Assembly: GCF_018614615.1 (NCBI RefSeq)
Contig: NZ_JAGGOK010000029.1
Coordinates: 1 to 64,000, forward strand
DNA: 64,000 nt
Direction of reading: 5' to 3'
From: Streptomyces sp. ISL-100
GTDB lineage: Bacteria; Actinomycetota; Actinomycetes; Streptomycetales; Streptomycetaceae
Part shown: positions 60,487-64,000 of the stretch, in pieces
How the letters are laid out: the number at the start of each line of letters is the position of its first letter
Position numbering within the stretch: the first letter of the stretch is position 1
Notes under the pieces: generated by a model
Databases searched by the model: none
What the model was told of the DNA's origin: nothing
The model's input: only the letters and a program-made list of their open reading frames with translations
Made by a program: the position numbers and the translations under genes

Positions 60487-62607
60487 GTGACCGCCGAGAC
60501 GTCCGTGCCGTCCACTGCGCTTCTGACCGGTGCAGACCGTGACGGCTCCAACTACACCGCGCGGCACCTCCTCGTACTCGAGGGGCTGGAGGCAGTCCGC
60601 AAGCGCCCTGGCATGTACATCGGGTCCACCGACAGCCGTGGCCTCATGCACTGCCTGTGGGAGATCATCGACAACTCCGTCGACGAAGCCCTCGGCGGCT
60701 ACTGCGACCACATCGAAGTCATCCTCCACGAGGACGGCTCGGTCGAGGTCCAGGACAACGGCCGCGGCATCCCGGTGGACGTCGAGCCCAAGACGGGCCT
60801 GTCCGGCGTCGAGGTCGTGATGACCAAGCTGCACGCCGGCGGCAAGTTCGGCGGCGGTTCCTATGCGGCCTCCGGCGGCCTGCACGGTGTCGGTGCCTCC
60901 GTCGTCAACGCTCTCTCCGCCCGTCTGGACGTCGAGGTCGACCGCAACAGCGCCACGCACGCCATCAGTTTCCGGCGCGGTGTCCCCGGCATGTTCATCG
61001 AGTCCGGCCCCGACTCCCCCTTCGACCCGGCGAACGGACTGCGCAAGGGCAAGCGGGTCCCCAAGACGCGCACCGGCACGCGCGTGCGCTACTGGGCCGA
61101 CCACCAGATCTTCCTCAAGGACGCCAAGCTCAATCTGGACACGCTGTACCAGCGCGCCCGCCAGACGGCCTTCCTCGTACCCGGCCTGACCATCGTCGTA
61201 CGCGACGAGCGCGCCATAGAGGGCGAGGGCAAGACCGAAGAGGTCTTCCGCTTCGACGGCGGCATCAGCGAGTTCTGCGAATACCTCGCGCAGGACAAGG
61301 CCATCTGCGACGTTCTGCGGCTGACCGGACAGGGCACCTTCAAGGAGACCGTGCCGGTCCTCGACGACCGCGGCCACATGACCGCCACCGAGGTCACCCG
61401 TGAGCTGGGCGTCGACATCGCACTGCGCTGGGGGACGGGGTACGACACCACCGTCCGGTCCTTCGTCAACATCATCGCCACCCCCAAGGGCGGCACCCAC
61501 ATCTCCGGCTTCGAGCGCGCCCTCACCAAGACCGTCAACGAGGCGCTGCGCTCGGCCAAGCTGCTGCGCGTGGCCGAGGACGACGTCGTCAAGGACGACG
61601 CCATGGAGGGCCTCACCGCGGTCGTCACGGTGCGACTGGCGGAGCCGCAGTTCGAGGGCCAGACAAAGGAGATCCTCGGTACGTCGGCGGCCGCGCGGAT
61701 CGTCGGCAATGTCGTCGCCAAGGAGCTCAAGGCCTTCCTGACCTCCCCCAAGCGCGACGCCAAGCAGCAGGCGCGCTCCGTCATGGAGAAGGTCGTCGCC
61801 GCCGCGCGGACGCGCATCGCGGCCCGCCAGCACAAGGAGGCGCAGCGCCGCAAGACCGCGCTGGAGTCCTCCTCGCTGCCGGCGAAGCTCGCCGACTGCC
61901 GCAGCGACGACGTGGAGCGCAGCGAGCTCTTCATCGTCGAGGGAGACTCGGCGCTCGGTACGGCCAAGCTCGCCCGGAACTCCGAATTCCAGGCGCTGCT
62001 GCCCATCCGGGGCAAGATCCTCAACGTCCAGAAGTCGTCCGTCTCGGACATGCTCAAGAACGCCGAGTGCGGCGCCATCATCCAGGTCATAGGAGCGGGG
62101 TCCGGGCGGACCTTCGACATCGACGCCGCTCGCTACGGCAAGATCGTGCTGCTCGTCGACGCCGATGTCGACGGCGCGCACATCCGCTGCCTGCTGCTGA
62201 CGCTCTTCCAGCGCTACATGCGGCCGATGGTCGAGGCGGGACGCGTCTTCGCCGCCGTACCGCCGCTGCACCGGATCGAGCTCATCCAGCCCAAGAAGGG
62301 CCAGGACAAGTACGTCTACACGTACTCGGACAGCGAGCTGCGGCAGAAGCTGCTGGAGTACCAGCGCAAGAACGTGCGCTTCAAGGACTCCATCCAGCGC
62401 TACAAGGGCCTCGGCGAGATGGACGCGGACCAGCTGGCGGAGACCACGATGGACCCGCGTCACCGCACACTGCGCCGGATCAACATCGGTGACCTGGAGT
62501 CCTCCGAGCAGGTCTTCGACCTGCTGATGGGCAACGAGGTCGCGCCCCGCAAGGAGTTCATCACCAGCTCGGCGGCCACCCTGGACCGCTCGCGCATCGA
62601 CGCCTGA
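60487..62607 (+). CDS. parE: DNA topoisomerase IV subunit B (ParE)
   Basis: 706 aa. ATPase (GHKL) motifs: RPGMYIGST, NSVDEALGGY, DNGRGIPVD, GLHGVGASVVNALS; the K-loop lies near residue 340. TOPRIM: VEGDSALG and DADVDGAHIRCLLL; end motif QRYKGLGEMDADQLAETTMDP. Together with ParC (outside the window) it decatenates chromosomes. GyrB is the alternative; the position beside hrdB matches the S. coelicolor parE locus. GTG start. Confidence 0.88.
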   Translation: MTAETSVPSTALLTGADRDGSNYTARHLLVLEGLEAVRKRPGMYIGSTDSRGLMHCLWEIIDNSVDEALGGYCDHIEVILHEDGSVEVQDNGRGIPVDVEPKTGLSGVEVVMTKLHAGGKFGGGSYAASGGLHGVGASVVNALSARLDVEVDRNSATHAISFRRGVPGMFIESGPDSPFDPANGLRKGKRVPKTRTGTRVRYWADHQIFLKDAKLNLDTLYQRARQTAFLVPGLTIVVRDERAIEGEGKTEEVFRFDGGISEFCEYLAQDKAICDVLRLTGQGTFKETVPVLDDRGHMTATEVTRELGVDIALRWGTGYDTTVRSFVNIIATPKGGTHISGFERALTKTVNEALRSAKLLRVAEDDVVKDDAMEGLTAVVTVRLAEPQFEGQTKEILGTSAAARIVGNVVAKELKAFLTSPKRDAKQQARSVMEKVVAAARTRIAARQHKEAQRRKTALESSSLPAKLADCRSDDVERSELFIVEGDSALGTAKLARNSEFQALLPIRGKILNVQKSSVSDMLKNAECGAIIQVIGAGSGRTFDIDAARYGKIVLLVDADVDGAHIRCLLLTLFQRYMRPMVEAGRVFAAVPPLHRIELIQPKKGQDKYVYTYSDSELRQKLLEYQRKNVRFKDSIQRYKGLGEMDADQLAETTMDPRHRTLRRINIGDLESSEQVFDLLMGNEVAPRKEFITSSAATLDRSRIDA

Positions 62608-62701
62608 GTCCCGGCGGATCGCGCAGTCCACCTGTGGGTGGAGCGCACAGCTCCACCCACGAGCCGATCCCGCGTGGGAGCCCGGTCCGTAGGGTCGTTC
62701 C

Positions 62702-63871
62702 ATGACATCGCAGGGGAACGGTGGCTGGACCGCGTGGCCTTCAGCGGAGGCCCTGTCGCGGCTCGGTGTGCCGCGGGTGCGCATGGTCATCGACGGCGTC
62801 GTCTGGGCGTCGATGATCACCTGGGTCCTGTGGACGGCGTACGGCTCGGGGGTCTTCCGGGGCGCCGCCGCCGTGGTCCCGGTGGCCGGGGTCGGGCTGT
62901 GCGTCGTCGCCGCCCACGCCTATGAACGGCTCACGAGGCTCAACCGGCTGCTGCCGGCGGTGGGGGCGCTCGGCGTGGTGGCCCTGGTTGGGGCCGGCTC
63001 GTACGCCGCGGGGGCGCTGAGCCCGGCCTCCATCCTGTGGATCATGTGCGCCGTACAGGCCATGGCGCGGCTGCCGCTCGCCGCCGCCCTGCCCGTGTCC
63101 ACGGCCGTCCTGGCAGCGCACGCCGTAAACGACGACGGGGGCGCGGAGCCGGCCTTCCTGGGGATCGGGATCATGATCATCGGCTACGCGCTGCGCCTCG
63201 ACGCACAGGCCCGCGGCGCCGGGTTCCGGCTGCTGGCGCAGGAGCGGGCCGCCCGTACGGCGGAGGCCGAGTCCGCGGCCCTGGCTGAGCGCGCCCGTAT
63301 CGCGCGCGAGATCCACGACGTTCTGGCCCACAGTCTCTCCGCGCAGATGGTGCACCTGGAGGCCGCGCGGATCCAGATCGAGCAGGGCGCGGACCGGGCG
63401 CAGATCCTGGAGCGGGTGGCGGCGCGCGGCATGGCACGTGAGGGGCTCGCGGAGACCCGCCAGGCGCTCTCCGCGCTGCGCGGTGAGGTGGTGGCCGTGG
63501 AGTCCTTCCTGCGGGAACTGGTGGCGCCTTCAGGGGGCGCGACGCTCGAAGTGTCCGGGGAGCGCAGGCCGCTGTCCGCCGAGGCGTCGCAGACGGTGCG
63601 GCGGGTGGCGCAGGAGGCGTTGACGAACGTACGCAAGCACGCTCCGGGGGCGACGGTTCGTATCCTGCTCGTGTACGGGGAGGGGGAAGTGGCTTTGGAC
63701 GTACGGGACTCGGGCGCGGCCGGCGCCGTGGGCCATGCCGGCGAACTTACGGCCTCCGGCTGCGGCTACGGCCTGCTGGGGATGCGGGAACGGGCCGAAC
63801 TGCTCGGCGGCAGCCTGGAGGCGGGGCCGGACGGTAAGGGATACGCGGTGCTGCTGCGGGTGCCGGCATGA
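62702..63871 (+). CDS. NarL-type sensor histidine kinase
   Basis: 389 aa. Four to six hydrophobic segments in residues 30-165 form an integral membrane sensor without a large external domain. Kinase core: HisKA_3 phospho-His in IAREIHDVLAHSLSAQMVHLE (near 206), ATP lid region RVAQEALTNVRKHAPGATV and GYGLLGMRERAELLGGSL. Overlaps the response regulator start by ATGA. Signal unknown. Confidence 0.88.
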   Translation: MTSQGNGGWTAWPSAEALSRLGVPRVRMVIDGVVWASMITWVLWTAYGSGVFRGAAAVVPVAGVGLCVVAAHAYERLTRLNRLLPAVGALGVVALVGAGSYAAGALSPASILWIMCAVQAMARLPLAAALPVSTAVLAAHAVNDDGGAEPAFLGIGIMIIGYALRLDAQARGAGFRLLAQERAARTAEAESAALAERARIAREIHDVLAHSLSAQMVHLEAARIQIEQGADRAQILERVAARGMAREGLAETRQALSALRGEVVAVESFLRELVAPSGGATLEVSGERRPLSAEASQTVRRVAQEALTNVRKHAPGATVRILLVYGEGEVALDVRDSGAAGAVGHAGELTASGCGYGLLGMRERAELLGGSLEAGPDGKGYAVLLRVPA

Positions 63872-64000
63872 CCGCGAGAGTCGTCGTGGCCGACGACCAG
63901 GCGATGGTGCGCGAGGGCATCGTGCTGATCCTCGGCCTGTTGCCCGGCATCGAGGTGGTCGGCGCGGCGAAGGACGGCGACGAAGCGGTCGCACTCGTCG
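63868..64000 (+). CDS. NarL-type response regulator, cut by the window end
   Basis: The first 44 residues (MTARVVVADDQAMVREGIV...) are a receiver-domain start with the acidic pair DDQ. The phospho-acceptor and the LuxR-type DNA-binding domain lie beyond the window. Overlap by ATGA with the kinase gene couples their translation. Confidence 0.85.
   Translation, partial: MTARVVVADDQAMVREGIVLILGLLPGIEVVGAAKDGDEAVALV

Noticed and set aside
60397..62820. 807-codon open frame on the minus strand opposite parE
   Set aside because: Mirror of parE in a frame with favourable G/C periodicity; no domain, overlaps the parE promoter.
1..64000. tRNA, rRNA, CRISPR or prophage genes
   Set aside because: No T-loop/anticodon arms, repeat-spacer patterns, integrase or phage structural motifs seen on either strand.

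Overview
This is a 64-kb window of high-GC actinobacterial chromosome, almost certainly Streptomyces. Codons strongly prefer G or C at the third position, GTG starts are frequent, TTA codons are nearly absent, and the gene content and order match the conserved core region that in S. coelicolor carries gluABCD, miaB, miaA, dapF, rshA, hflX, lexA, nrdRJ, rnhB, whiH, hrdB and parE (family and synteny statements are from memory, no search was run). I see no rRNA, tRNA, CRISPR array, intact transposon or prophage. The only mobile DNA trace is a truncated IS30-type transposase start near 20.25 kb.

Layout. 0-9 kb: an FAD monooxygenase, the glutamate ABC transporter operon gluABCD (minus strand), the divergent two-component pair gluR-gluK, and a membrane-anchored TAXI-type solute receptor without a TRAP permease. 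9-20 kb: housekeeping genes miaB, a dioxygenase-like gene, two small minus-strand genes, miaA, a small membrane protein, dapF, the RelA/SpoT homologue rshA, an M1 peptidase and hflX. 20-23 kb: the IS30 remnant and two tandem secreted lipoprotein serine proteases. 23-29 kb: a four-gene NRPS-independent siderophore (NIS) operon (diaminobutyrate-type aminotransferase, IucA/IucC synthetase, acyltransferase, second IucA/IucC synthetase). It lacks the hydroxylase, decarboxylase and transporter genes found in known relatives, and its last gene contains a TTA (bldA-dependent) codon. 29-36 kb: DNA repair and dNTP supply: a DinG/XPD-like helicase, lexA, nrdR and nrdJ, with recognisable LexA and tandem NrdR sites. 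36-47 kb: TerD-like protein, arylamine N-acetyltransferase, YdbC-like protein, histidine phosphatase, ADP-ribosylglycohydrolase, a large membrane protein, a frameshifted MFS exporter with its divergent TetR repressor and twin operators, rnhB and two uncharacterised genes. 47-54 kb: a RecQ helicase fused to a phosphoribosyltransferase-like domain, divergent from a DUF4192 gene across a palindrome of two DnaA boxes; a glycogen-debranching-like protein; an NrtR-type Nudix regulator with a probable leaderless promoter; a fused ABC transporter. 55-64 kb: the sporulation regulator whiH, the principal sigma factor hrdB, a secreted trypsin-like protease, a small zinc-ribbon protein, parE, and a NarL-type histidine kinase whose response regulator is cut by the window end.

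Most convergent gene pairs are separated by strong inverted repeats that fit bidirectional terminators. The less ordinary features are the NIS operon with its TTA codon, the RecQ-phosphoribosyltransferase fusion with the DnaA-box palindrome in its promoter, the NrtR gene whose operator overlaps its own promoter, the tandem lipoprotein proteases with a shared acidic/Trp-rich N-terminal module, and the broken MFS exporter that keeps an intact operator pair.
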